Source: an uncultured Clostridia bacterium
GTDB lineage: Bacteria > Bacillota > Clostridia > Christensenellales > Pumilibacteraceae
Direction of reading: 5' to 3'
Length of the DNA stretch: 64,000 nt
Assembly: GCA_947175335.1 (NCBI GenBank)
Contig: CAMWMF010000004.1
Coordinates: forward strand, 1-64,000
The position numbers were made by a program, and so were the translations under genes. The stretch's first letter is position 1. Each line of letters begins with the position of its first letter. Under the pieces are notes generated by a model that saw nothing but the letters and a program-made list of their open reading frames with translations, was not told the origin of the DNA and made no database searches. This document shows, piece by piece, positions 28,375 through 38,290 of this stretch.

Positions 28375-31300
28375 ATGCAAACAAATGACTATTACAAAAA
28401 ATATAACAAGTTTTTTCAACAGTCTAAGGTTGAGTCTATCGTATCTAATGCCATAAAAGTACCTAGTTCAACTAGCACGCACAATAAATATGCAGCATTA
28501 GAGTCAAAGCAACTGAATGATAGAATCAGGAATTTTAAAGAAGCATTAAAAGATGCAATATCTAGTAATGATGCTTCTTTGTTATACACTTATATAGATG
28601 ATATTAAAGAAATAAGTTCAAGGAATTCAAATGCAGCTCGAATGCTTGTAGAAAATTACTTGCTGAGCTTAGTAACATCAAATAATATTTTTTATACAGA
28701 AGGTGTCGCGCTGGCTTTTTTGAAAAGAATGTGTGTTACTGTTCCTAAAGATGTGTGTATTGAAAAATGTGGAGAATGCTTTGTAACATTTATTAATAGA
28801 TTTGACGAAATGGAACAAAAAAATATTGCTAATCAGTTTCATATGTCTGCTAAACAAGTAGGCGTGTCTGACGCATGGATATTGTTTCGTGGTTTTAGGC
28901 TTAACTTGGGTTGTAGTAAAAACAAGGATTTTACTGACTTAGACAATATTTGTTATATGAATACTGATGAGGGAAAAATCATATATTCTCTAGCTGATGC
29001 GCAACTTCGTGCGTTATTTGAACAACAAGCGAGAAAATACAACGAGCGTATAGATAAAGAAAAAAGAGCTAAGAAAGCAATTGAAGATGCGGAAAGAGAG
29101 AAAAGGCGAAAAGAAGAAGAAGCGGAGAGTGCAAAACGAGAACAAGAAAGAATTGCTCGGCAAAGAAAAGAGGCGCGTAGTGAAGCGCGAGCATTACGAG
29201 CAAAGATTTTCTTTAAGTTTCTTTTTTTATCTTTGCCGCTTGATTTAACTATAGCATTTATCGTGACTAACGTTATGCTTTTGAAAAACGTCAGCCCTGT
29301 TAGTGATTTTTGGTTGGCTATGTATGTGAAGGTTGAGGATGGTGTAATCACATATAGTTCCGGACGAGTAATAGCTGGCATAGTTTTCGCCGGAATATTT
29401 GCGATATTTCAATTAATGTTCCTTATATTAGCAATGAAAGATGATTTTGATCGTTCTTGGTTTGAATATGAACCGGTTAACGTTTTTAGTTTTGTTACTA
29501 TGTTGATCGGTGCTGTTGTAATCGTGGCTATGAATATAGCTGGTGGGGTCTATTGGGGAAGAGCGGCTAGTGGCGATGATTTATTTCATGAAGAACACGT
29601 GTCTAATAGGTGGTCTAGTGATGTGCCTGAAAGATGCATTGTTTATCTAGATGGAAATTATTTATATTTGAGAGATAGTGTTGTTGCAAATATCTTTCGT
29701 TGTGCTGATGGTACAGATATCGTTATTCCTGCTGAGCATCACGGTAATAGTGTTGGTGTTAGCAGTGATGTATTTAAGAATAACGCTATTTCAAAAGTCG
29801 TTTTTCAAGATGGAACAAAAAATATAGGCAATGCTTTTGCTGGTCGTACTGACTTGGTAAGCGTTGAAATTCCTAATACTGTAACAAGTATTGCTGAAGG
29901 AGCTTTTAAAGGATGTACAAGTCTTGTTAGCATAAAAATTCCGGCTAGTGTTTCAGAAATTAAGAGAGAAACATTCTCTGGATGTACGTCATTGAGAGAA
30001 GTGATTTTAGAAAGTGGGTTGACTAGCATAGAAGCAGGAGCCTTTATGGGGTGTAGTAGTTTAACCAGCATTGAAATCCCCGATACTGTCAAGATTATTG
30101 GCGGTGCGGCATTTACACAGTGTGTGAATTTAAAGACGGTTAAAATGTCATCAAACATAGAAAGCGTAGGTCTACTTGCTTTTTATGATACAGCCATATA
30201 TAATAATCAAGCAAATTGGACTAGTAAAAAAGGTTTATATCTCGGAACTGTTCTTATAGAGGTTAAAAAGAGTGGTTTTGAATATGAGATAGCTTCCGGA
30301 ACGAGAGTAATAGCGGACGGAGCATTTACTTCATTTACATATATGCATTCGTTGACGATTCCTAATTCTGTGAAATTTATAGGAACGGAAGCATTTAAGA
30401 ATTGCAGTGGTTTGCCGAGCGTAGTAATACCTAATAGTGTTGAGCGAATCGGAAAGGGCGCGTTCTCAGGCTGTGACGATCTTATCATGCTCGGTCTGCC
30501 GTTTGTTGGTGAGACAAGAGCTAGTGAGGATAATAACTATATAGGCTATATCTTTGGTGGGAATTCTTATGGCGATAACATCAATGTTGTACCAAAATCT
30601 CTAATATCAATTGTAATTGGAAGTGGCACAAATATTAGTAATTATGCATTTTATCAATGTGAAAGTTTGCATAGCATTACTTTGCCTAGTAATGTTACAA
30701 GTATTGGAGACCATAGCTTCTATGGGTGTATTGGCTTGACAAGCATTTCGATACCTAGTAATGTAAAGAGCATTGGGCGTGATGCATTTTACGGTTGCAG
30801 TGGGCTAACAAGTATTACTATACCCAACGGAGTCACAAGTATTGGTAGTGAAGTATTCGGCGGTTGTAGAAATATCATTATAAGCTGCGAAGCGTCGTCA
30901 AAACCTAGTGAATGGGATAGTAATTGGAATAGTTCTAATTATCCGGTCGTTTGGAATTGTAATAATAATGATAAAGCTAGCGACGGCTGTGTTTACACCA
31001 TAATAGACGGATTGAGATATACCATAAGTGATGGAGTAGCCACAGTTATCAATAATCCTAGAAACACTAATGAAAGTATAGTTGTTCCTGCTAGTATTAC
31101 ATACAAAAATACTAAATATGATGTAACGGCGATAGGGAAAAATGCTTTTTATAACAACACTAATTTGACAAGCATTACGATACCTAATAGCATTAATAGC
31201 ATTGATAGTAGTGCATTCTCTGGATGTAGTAACATAATCAACGCCGTAATACCTACAAGTGCTATATCGGCTATTCCTAAATCAAAGTTACAAACAGTCG

Positions 31301-32550
31301 TAATCAATGGTGGAACAAGTATTGGGTACCGTGCTTTCTCTTCATGTAGTACCTTAATAAGCATAACTATACCCGAGACAGTTACAAGCATAGAAGAACA
31401 GGCGTTCTATAATTGTAGCAGTTTATTGAGTATAACAATATCCAATACTGTCACTAGCATAGGATATAATGCATTTTACGGGTGTAGCAGTTTAATTATA
31501 TACTGCGAAGTATCTTCTAAACAAAGTGGTTGGAATAATAGTTGGAATTCTTCAAATCGTCCTGTAATTTGGAATTCTAAGAGCAACGATAAGGATGGGG
31601 ATGGCTATGCTTATTCAACAATTGGCGGAATACGATATAGCCTGAAATCCGGAATTGCTTCTATAATTAGACAAGCAAATAATATAAGTGGAAGCATTGA
31701 AATTCCTAATCGCGTTTCATATAAGGGTTCGTATTATGCTGTTACAAGCATAAACAATAGTGCGTTTTATAATTGTAGTGGTATAACAAGTATTTCGATG
31801 CCGACCACCGTGACAAGTATTGGTGACAATGCGTTCCAGAATTGTAGTGGATTGACAAGTATTACGATACCGAATAGTGTAACAAGTGTAGGTACTTATG
31901 CGTTCTCTGGGTGCAGTAGTGCTACAAGCGTTTCTTTATCTACTGCTGTTACAAGTATTAGTAATTATGCATTCGAAAAATGTAGTAGTTTAACAAGTTT
32001 AACTATACCAAACGGTGTTACAAGTATCGGTTATAGTGCTTTTTCTAGTTGTAGCGGAATAACTAGCATTACGATTCCTAATAGTGTAACAAGAATTGAA
32101 ACCTACGCATTCTCTAATTGTAGTGCTATCACAACCGCGAATATTCCTACAATCGCCATATCTACGATTAGTAAATCTAAACTGCAATCGGTTGTGATTA
32201 ATGGTGGCGAAAGTATTGATGGTAGTGCATTCTATAGTTGTAGTAGTTTGACAAGCGTAACAATACAAAGTGGCGTTACGCGCATTGGATATCAAGCTTT
32301 CCGAAATTGCAGTAGCCTAACAAGTATATCAATTCCTAATTCTGTTACTAGTATTGAATATCAGGCGTTCGAGAATTGTAGTAGTCTAACAAAAGTGTCA
32401 ATTCCTAGTAGCGTTTCGAGCATAGGGGAATATGCTTTCCGTGGATGTGATGCCCTAACAATACATTGCGCTGCTTCATCTAAGCCTAGTGGATGGAATA
32501 GCAATTGGAATTATTCTAACTGTCCTGTAATATGGAATAGCAAAAACTAA
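28375..32550 (+). CDS. BspA-like leucine-rich-repeat membrane protein
   Basis: Cytoplasmic N-terminus with charged coiled coil, three TM segments (~aa 285-400), then many LRR_5/BspA repeats (LTSITIPNSVTSIGxxAFxxCSS); RBS GGAG 28362-28365 supports ATG 28375. Confidence 0.88.
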   Translation: MQTNDYYKKYNKFFQQSKVESIVSNAIKVPSSTSTHNKYAALESKQLNDRIRNFKEALKDAISSNDASLLYTYIDDIKEISSRNSNAARMLVENYLLSLVTSNNIFYTEGVALAFLKRMCVTVPKDVCIEKCGECFVTFINRFDEMEQKNIANQFHMSAKQVGVSDAWILFRGFRLNLGCSKNKDFTDLDNICYMNTDEGKIIYSLADAQLRALFEQQARKYNERIDKEKRAKKAIEDAEREKRRKEEEAESAKREQERIARQRKEARSEARALRAKIFFKFLFLSLPLDLTIAFIVTNVMLLKNVSPVSDFWLAMYVKVEDGVITYSSGRVIAGIVFAGIFAIFQLMFLILAMKDDFDRSWFEYEPVNVFSFVTMLIGAVVIVAMNIAGGVYWGRAASGDDLFHEEHVSNRWSSDVPERCIVYLDGNYLYLRDSVVANIFRCADGTDIVIPAEHHGNSVGVSSDVFKNNAISKVVFQDGTKNIGNAFAGRTDLVSVEIPNTVTSIAEGAFKGCTSLVSIKIPASVSEIKRETFSGCTSLREVILESGLTSIEAGAFMGCSSLTSIEIPDTVKIIGGAAFTQCVNLKTVKMSSNIESVGLLAFYDTAIYNNQANWTSKKGLYLGTVLIEVKKSGFEYEIASGTRVIADGAFTSFTYMHSLTIPNSVKFIGTEAFKNCSGLPSVVIPNSVERIGKGAFSGCDDLIMLGLPFVGETRASEDNNYIGYIFGGNSYGDNINVVPKSLISIVIGSGTNISNYAFYQCESLHSITLPSNVTSIGDHSFYGCIGLTSISIPSNVKSIGRDAFYGCSGLTSITIPNGVTSIGSEVFGGCRNIIISCEASSKPSEWDSNWNSSNYPVVWNCNNNDKASDGCVYTIIDGLRYTISDGVATVINNPRNTNESIVVPASITYKNTKYDVTAIGKNAFYNNTNLTSITIPNSINSIDSSAFSGCSNIINAVIPTSAISAIPKSKLQTVVINGGTSIGYRAFSSCSTLISITIPETVTSIEEQAFYNCSSLLSITISNTVTSIGYNAFYGCSSLIIYCEVSSKQSGWNNSWNSSNRPVIWNSKSNDKDGDGYAYSTIGGIRYSLKSGIASIIRQANNISGSIEIPNRVSYKGSYYAVTSINNSAFYNCSGITSISMPTTVTSIGDNAFQNCSGLTSITIPNSVTSVGTYAFSGCSSATSVSLSTAVTSISNYAFEKCSSLTSLTIPNGVTSIGYSAFSSCSGITSITIPNSVTRIETYAFSNCSAITTANIPTIAISTISKSKLQSVVINGGESIDGSAFYSCSSLTSVTIQSGVTRIGYQAFRNCSSLTSISIPNSVTSIEYQAFENCSSLTKVSIPSSVSSIGEYAFRGCDALTIHCAASSKPSGWNSNWNYSNCPVIWNSKN

Positions 32551-32564
32551 TTAGAGGAGTAATT

Positions 32565-33749
32565 ATGAGCTATATCGAGTCAATTAACGAGAGCTTAACG
32601 CGCTTAAAAAGTACAGAGGCAGAATTGCGTCGTAACTATGATTCCGAAGTAACTGCGGCTAATAATGCATTTGAGTCTGCACAACAAGATCAGTATTATG
32701 ATAAATTTAAGCAATATTGCTTTGACATGAAAAACCAAGTTGGTGATTTCATCAAGTTTATTAAGTCTAAGATTTTATCATTGCCTAATCAGTATTCAAT
32801 TAGAGAATTCGCTGGAACTCTTGACGTTGAAGGCGCGATTGCTAAGTTGGGCATTTTGGAGTATATAGAAAAATTAGTATCAAGATGTAATGACGAAATG
32901 TCGAAAATTAAAGAGCAGTCCACGCCGGAAGAAGATATAAAGGTCATAGAAAAATTAGAAGAATACTATTGTGAAATATGTGTAGTATGCAATCAATTTG
33001 ATGAATTCTATTACGCACACATTCGTACATCAGAAATGGAACAAACAGTAAGCAATGTTCATGATGATGACGTGGGTAAGCTGAAATATGATTTAGATAA
33101 AAAAATATCTGAAGCGACTGAAACAGCTTTAACATCTATATCTGAGCATAGGTCTACATATAAGTCAATTATTGAAAAGCTCGTAGAGGAGAGCTTTGCG
33201 GCACAAATTGGTAAACAACGTATGGGATTCCCAGAGAAAATTTGTTTGGGTAGTATTCTCCATCCTATAATGAATTATCGAAGAGATCTTGTTTCCAACG
33301 CGCTTTCGTGCGGGGATGAAAACGAACTTGAGGTGTTATTTGAAATGCCGTTAGTGGGTAGATTTGATAACTATGATAATGCGAATGCAGTTGCTGCGCC
33401 GACAAAGAAAAAGAATCTCTTTGAACTTTTTGATTTTTTAGACGATTCGGAAGCAGACTCTGATGACGATTCCGAAGAAAAAGATATTGATCCAAAGAGT
33501 CTGACTAACTACAAGGTCGTTTTGGAAGAAATTGGACCTAGTGAAGTAGTTGTTATTTCATTTATTTGTAAGGTAGCAGAAATTAGCTTTGATGAAGCAA
33601 AAAAGCTTATTCAAAGTTTGCCGTCAACAATTAAGGATAAAGTAACTAAAAGTGACGGCGAAGAAATTGCAAATAATTTCAGGAAAATAGGTGCAAAAGC
33701 TGTCGTTAAAGGTAGAGGTCTCTTTGATGACTTTAACTTTGATTTTTAA
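32565..33749 (+). CDS. Coiled-coil protein with ribosomal L7/L12 C-terminal-like domain
   Basis: C-terminus NYKVVLEEIGPSEVVVISFICKVAEISFDEAKKLIQSLPSTIKDKVTKSDGEEIANNFRKIGAKAVVK resembles L7/L12 CTD; RBS gaggag. Confidence 0.7.
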   Translation: MSYIESINESLTRLKSTEAELRRNYDSEVTAANNAFESAQQDQYYDKFKQYCFDMKNQVGDFIKFIKSKILSLPNQYSIREFAGTLDVEGAIAKLGILEYIEKLVSRCNDEMSKIKEQSTPEEDIKVIEKLEEYYCEICVVCNQFDEFYYAHIRTSEMEQTVSNVHDDDVGKLKYDLDKKISEATETALTSISEHRSTYKSIIEKLVEESFAAQIGKQRMGFPEKICLGSILHPIMNYRRDLVSNALSCGDENELEVLFEMPLVGRFDNYDNANAVAAPTKKKNLFELFDFLDDSEADSDDDSEEKDIDPKSLTNYKVVLEEIGPSEVVVISFICKVAEISFDEAKKLIQSLPSTIKDKVTKSDGEEIANNFRKIGAKAVVKGRGLFDDFNFDF

Positions 33750-33762
33750 CTAAGGAGTGATT

Positions 33763-36240
33763 ATGAGTTACGACAATTGTAATGTTGTTATTGACTGGGA
33801 TGGTGAAGGCAAAGCCATATATGACTTAATGGAAAATTGGATCATAAAATTTGCGTCGAGCTTTTCAGTAAGATATATGGAGCTGTTTACATTTCACAAT
33901 GAAACAGGCTCACCATTGGCTGGAATAGTAGGCGAATTAACAAGAGCTATCGGTAGCGAACTTACGCATGGTGGCATTATCTCCAAGTCAAATATTAGTA
34001 AAGAGCTTGAAAATATTTCTACGATAATTAACTCACGTATCTCGGATTACGGAAAGCGGTTTAATAATATCGCAGAATATAATAAAGCGGCTCCTGATAA
34101 TGCTCAGTCGGCTATCTTTTGCGTGATATGTGATTATCCCAATGGATTTAGTGTGGAAAATCAAAAAGAGCTTCTTGGTATAATGAAAGAAGGTAATCGT
34201 TGTGGCGTTTATACGGTGTTAATTCGTAATAGCCGTTTGCCTGCGCCGGGTAGCGAATACGGCAAAAAAGAAGAAATATTGGATTCATTAAGTAATACTT
34301 TTTCCATTAAAGCGGCTAAAAATAAATTTTATATTAATGGGTATGAATATATTTTTAATTTAGGGGGAGGCGATGAGCAGGTCGTAACTGAATTATTGGA
34401 TTCTATTAAAGAAAGTAAAAAGCAAAAATCAGCACCTATTCCTTTACATTCACTTCAATTACCTAAACGAAAGATGGGGAACGATTTTTCGGAGAACTTA
34501 TCTATTCCTGTTGGAAAGGAAGGTTCGCAAGTCCAATGCGTTGAGCTGTCTAATAATGCTACGCATATGCTTGTTGCCGGCATGACTGGTTCTGGTAAAT
34601 CCGTATTCTTGCATACGTTTATTCTGTCAGCTGCCAATGCATATTCGCCATCCGAGCTTGAATTTTACTTGATTGATTTTAAAGATGGTGTTGAGTTTAA
34701 TTTGTATCGTGACGTTCTTAGAATACCGCATGTTAAAATGATTGCCGCTAATAGAAGTGATGTGCAGGTTACTTATGAGATGCTAAAGGCATTATCAGAG
34801 GAGATGACGCGGCGAAACGAAATATTCAAGAGATTGAATGCAGTTAATCTTATTGAGTATAACGAGCGTGTGTTATCAAATGAATATGATAAGAAAAAAT
34901 ATGGAGAGCTTAAGCCTATACCGAGAGCAGTTATTATCATAGACGAATATCAAGATATGTTCTCTGGCAATACATACGCGAATATGTGTGTTGAAGAATT
35001 GACTGATATGGCGAAAAAGGGAAGGAGTGCGGGTATTAGTTTGCTATTGTCTTCGCAAACAGTGCCGTCTAGTGGATTTGGGGACATAAAAGAACAAATC
35101 GCTAATTTTGTACTGTTTAATGCGAGTGAATCTACAATAGATAAGATTATGCCCGGACAAGCAAGGTATCGTAATGACTTGTTGAGAGAAAAAGGTAATG
35201 CGTTTTATGCCACTTTGGGTGCAAAACCTATTCTCTTTAGAGCGGCATATCCCGGCGATAGAAAAGATTTAACCGAAGATGGTTTGTACGCAAATGCCAA
35301 GCGTATTAATTCTAAATACAAAAATGTGTCAAGTGACATTATTATTGCGGGTGATAATTCGGAATTGGAAGTTATGCAATCTAGACTTGGCTTTATAGTA
35401 GGCGATGATATTCCGTTGCCTAGAACAAGTGATAGCGTTGAATTAACGTATGGTCAATCGGGAAGCACGGGCTATCAGCAAACGGTTAAGTTTAAGAGTG
35501 CAACTGCCTTACTACCTTTATTGGGCGATGCTATTCAATCTAAACATATTGAAGCGACACTGCTTTTATCTGCTATGCATGAGCAGATATTGAATAGCAC
35601 AAATGATGAGATTATTTACTTAGATTGCAATCCTGTTAGGCGGCAAAATATAATTACTGCTATTTCGGGTTGTAAAAAATATCAGTACTATTCGGGCGTC
35701 AATGAATGTGTGAAGGTCATACGAGAATTAAAAAACATTGTACGTTCTCGTGCTAATGATGGATTTAATAATAATATCTTTATTTTTGTTCACCGAACAG
35801 CAGCATTATGTGAAGTTGAAGAAGCCGCGGCTACTGTTTCTGGATTAAGTGCGCTTGCGCAAATCGCGGGAAGTCAAAATGCTAATAAGGCGGGCATGAA
35901 TAAAGATATATTGTTAGAGCTTCGTGAAATAATTAAAGACGCTGGACATGCCGGTGTTTATATCGTTGCTCAAGTAGATAATTCAGATGAATATGCCAAA
36001 GTATTTGGAAAGAATAATGTTTGTAGGCATATGTTGTTTGCTTCTGGAGCAGATGCAAGAGTTGCCATTGATGCTTATGTAAATGTTCCCATAAGCAATG
36101 CCGATAAAAATGCTATTTCAAGCGATGATGTTTGTGTGTTGTATACAAGTGGTGAATCATTAAGCAAGGCACGAAAGATTGTGTATGATGATGATTCTGT
36201 TAAGAGTTTGATTAAGAATATTAATGAGGGCAAATTATGA
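33763..36240 (+). CDS. FtsK/SpoIIIE (EssC-like) ATPase
   Basis: AGMTGSGKSVFLHTFILS Walker A, AVIIIDEYQDMF Walker B, SAGISLLLSSQ; second degenerate ATPase-like region; ATG 33763 after aaggag. Confidence 0.85.
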   Translation: MSYDNCNVVIDWDGEGKAIYDLMENWIIKFASSFSVRYMELFTFHNETGSPLAGIVGELTRAIGSELTHGGIISKSNISKELENISTIINSRISDYGKRFNNIAEYNKAAPDNAQSAIFCVICDYPNGFSVENQKELLGIMKEGNRCGVYTVLIRNSRLPAPGSEYGKKEEILDSLSNTFSIKAAKNKFYINGYEYIFNLGGGDEQVVTELLDSIKESKKQKSAPIPLHSLQLPKRKMGNDFSENLSIPVGKEGSQVQCVELSNNATHMLVAGMTGSGKSVFLHTFILSAANAYSPSELEFYLIDFKDGVEFNLYRDVLRIPHVKMIAANRSDVQVTYEMLKALSEEMTRRNEIFKRLNAVNLIEYNERVLSNEYDKKKYGELKPIPRAVIIIDEYQDMFSGNTYANMCVEELTDMAKKGRSAGISLLLSSQTVPSSGFGDIKEQIANFVLFNASESTIDKIMPGQARYRNDLLREKGNAFYATLGAKPILFRAAYPGDRKDLTEDGLYANAKRINSKYKNVSSDIIIAGDNSELEVMQSRLGFIVGDDIPLPRTSDSVELTYGQSGSTGYQQTVKFKSATALLPLLGDAIQSKHIEATLLLSAMHEQILNSTNDEIIYLDCNPVRRQNIITAISGCKKYQYYSGVNECVKVIRELKNIVRSRANDGFNNNIFIFVHRTAALCEVEEAAATVSGLSALAQIAGSQNANKAGMNKDILLELREIIKDAGHAGVYIVAQVDNSDEYAKVFGKNNVCRHMLFASGADARVAIDAYVNVPISNADKNAISSDDVCVLYTSGESLSKARKIVYDDDSVKSLIKNINEGKL

Positions 36241-36515
36241 TAGGTAGGATTGACCTTGAAGCGCTTGAGCAATATAGGGCATTTTTATCAAATTACAGTG
36301 GGGATATTCTTGGCTTAACTAACAGCTGTTTGCAAAAAGCAAACTCTATGAAAGATCAGTGGAATGACTCTCATGTGGATGAAGTGATAAATGAACTTAT
36401 AGAGTTAAAGAACTGTATAGATAAGTTTTCTGGAAACTGTGAACAGTATGGTCATATCTTGCAAGAAATTATAGAACGGTATAGGCTATATCTATCTGGT
36501 CATTTTAGTGGATAA
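36237..36515 (+). CDS. WXG100-like small helical protein
   Basis: 92 aa, helical, QWND turn, overlaps ATPase stop. Confidence 0.55.
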   Translation: MIGRIDLEALEQYRAFLSNYSGDILGLTNSCLQKANSMKDQWNDSHVDEVINELIELKNCIDKFSGNCEQYGHILQEIIERYRLYLSGHFSG

Positions 36516-36525
36516 TGGAGGCACG

Positions 36526-36816
36526 ATGAAAGACGTAATATCTACAAATCCCGAGGTGTTGGCGGAATTTGCTCTTGAACTCGGAAAATATACAGAGGCT
36601 ATGTGTGATAAAGTGGTTGAGCTTCGTAACTATCATGATCGTGCGGCAGAGTATTGGCAAGGCCCACAGTATGACAGCTTAACTGATAGAATTACCCAAA
36701 TGGCCCAGCAAGTTTTGTCTGAGGCGCAAAAGTTGGAAAACCTTAAGAATTTTATTATTCAAAAAGCCTTGGAGCTGGCAAATGCACAAGGTATTCGTTT
36801 CGGTGGTGATGAATGA
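36526..36816 (+). CDS. WXG100-like protein
   Basis: MKDVISTN...AAEYWQGPQYDSLTDRI: W-x-G turn between two helices, ~96 aa; RBS ggagg. Confidence 0.7.
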   Translation: MKDVISTNPEVLAEFALELGKYTEAMCDKVVELRNYHDRAAEYWQGPQYDSLTDRITQMAQQVLSEAQKLENLKNFIIQKALELANAQGIRFGGDE

Positions 36817-37133
36817 AAATTGACTATGCGTGGACGGCTAATGTTTTGATTGAGAGGATAGTATCGGACTCTCAATCTTATCGAACGTGGCTTGATTTTT
36901 ATTGGCGAGATCGAGTTCGTGAAACGCTAGTTAAAAATAGTGAGGCTATTAAAGAAAAAGCTGAAGAACTTCAGGCTGCTTTTAGGGATGTTTATAAACT
37001 GACTGATAAATTTGTTGATTGCTATATTGACGATCTTATTGATTCCGCAAATAAGAATTATTATAATTGCACACAACTTGAATCTGAAATAATGTCATTT
37101 AAGGTGGCAAGCGATGCAATCAGTAAAGTTTGA
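36813..37133 (+). CDS. Small helical protein, WXG100-like
   Basis: 106 aa; FYWRDRVRETL turn-like segment; 4-bp overlap with previous gene. Confidence 0.5.
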   Translation: MKIDYAWTANVLIERIVSDSQSYRTWLDFYWRDRVRETLVKNSEAIKEKAEELQAAFRDVYKLTDKFVDCYIDDLIDSANKNYYNCTQLESEIMSFKVASDAISKV

Positions 37134-38259
37134 TTCCGCCGAGGTCGAAGCTCGACAGGAAAAGTTGCGTGAATATAAATACAATGTTGAAAAAGCGATT
37201 CAAGAACTTGACAGTAATTTACAATCGCTTATTTATGATACGCAAAAAGTTATTGATGACCTGTGTTATAATAGTAACGTTCGCACTTCCGATGATGGTG
37301 CATTGGGCAAAATTAATTATGTACTTAAAAAAATGCCGCAAAGGATTGGTTATATCAATGGAACGATAGCAAGGGTTAGCGGTACACTTATGTATTGGCA
37401 AAATATTGCTGATAAACTGAGTATTGATTTTAAGGTTTTGAATGATGAGATTGGGGCATGGGAAAAGCAGGTAGAAGATATTCGATATGAATTAATGGCG
37501 ATACCGGATGGGTACTGGGAATCAACAACAATAACTTATTCGGATGGTTCTACTAGCGAATCCAGCGAATGGTATGATCCGTGGGAGGGCGAACGAGATA
37601 GTTTGCGGGCTAAAAGAGATAGCATTTATGAATTTCATTTGACTCCACTTAGATCTGAGCGAAACGAAGTACATGGTAAATTGATAGTTGCGCAAACTAA
37701 CTGTTCGATTGCAAGTGGTGATTTAAATAAGTTAAACTCTTTTTTAACTCGCTGTAATAGCATACTTTCTACAGCAAAAAAAGATGATGAGCATATTAAA
37801 AAGACTTTGAAATCGCTATCAGAGATAATAGAGTCGTTAAAGAAATATCGAGAAAAACTTGGAAACTTTAGTGAATCTGTGATGGGACTTATTCAAAAAG
37901 CAGATAAGATTTTAAATAAAGCTTTATCTGCAATAACAGAGTTAATGGCTATTTCACACAAGCATATACCAGATTTTGAGAATCGTCCTATAAAAGTGCA
38001 ATTCGATATAGACGAGTGTAAAAAGTATAAGGTTAATGGTGATGAGTTTAATGAAGAAATTGAGAGCTTGTATAAATATTTAGTAGGAATTATAAGCGGA
38101 ATATCTTCATGGAATGATAATAATAAAAACAAGGCTTCTACGGCTATATTGAGTCATGCTGAAGCTATGAAATCTGTTGTAAATATTTTTGATAATGAAA
38201 TGGATTTTTTGAAAAAGCAAATAAAAATTTTGACTGATTACTATAATGCTATTGAATAG
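37114..38259 (+). CDS. Coiled-coil protein, possible LXG-type secreted substrate or adaptor
   Basis: 381 aa, strongly helical, overlaps previous CDS. Confidence 0.55.
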   Translation: MQSVKFDSAEVEARQEKLREYKYNVEKAIQELDSNLQSLIYDTQKVIDDLCYNSNVRTSDDGALGKINYVLKKMPQRIGYINGTIARVSGTLMYWQNIADKLSIDFKVLNDEIGAWEKQVEDIRYELMAIPDGYWESTTITYSDGSTSESSEWYDPWEGERDSLRAKRDSIYEFHLTPLRSERNEVHGKLIVAQTNCSIASGDLNKLNSFLTRCNSILSTAKKDDEHIKKTLKSLSEIIESLKKYREKLGNFSESVMGLIQKADKILNKALSAITELMAISHKHIPDFENRPIKVQFDIDECKKYKVNGDEFNEEIESLYKYLVGIISGISSWNDNNKNKASTAILSHAEAMKSVVNIFDNEMDFLKKQIKILTDYYNAIE

Positions 38260-38290
38260 TGTTATATTACTAAATATGGAGTTGTAATTT

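Noticed and set aside
31999-32295. Antisense 98-aa ORF within the LRR gene
   Set aside because: Composition (Thr/Cys/Asn-rich) is the simple reverse translation of the LRR repeats.
29870-32500. Regularly spaced near-identical DNA repeats (acaagtatt... units) that could look like a CRISPR-type array
   Set aside because: They are in frame inside one ORF and translate as BspA/LRR_5 repeats; no unique spacers of constant length.
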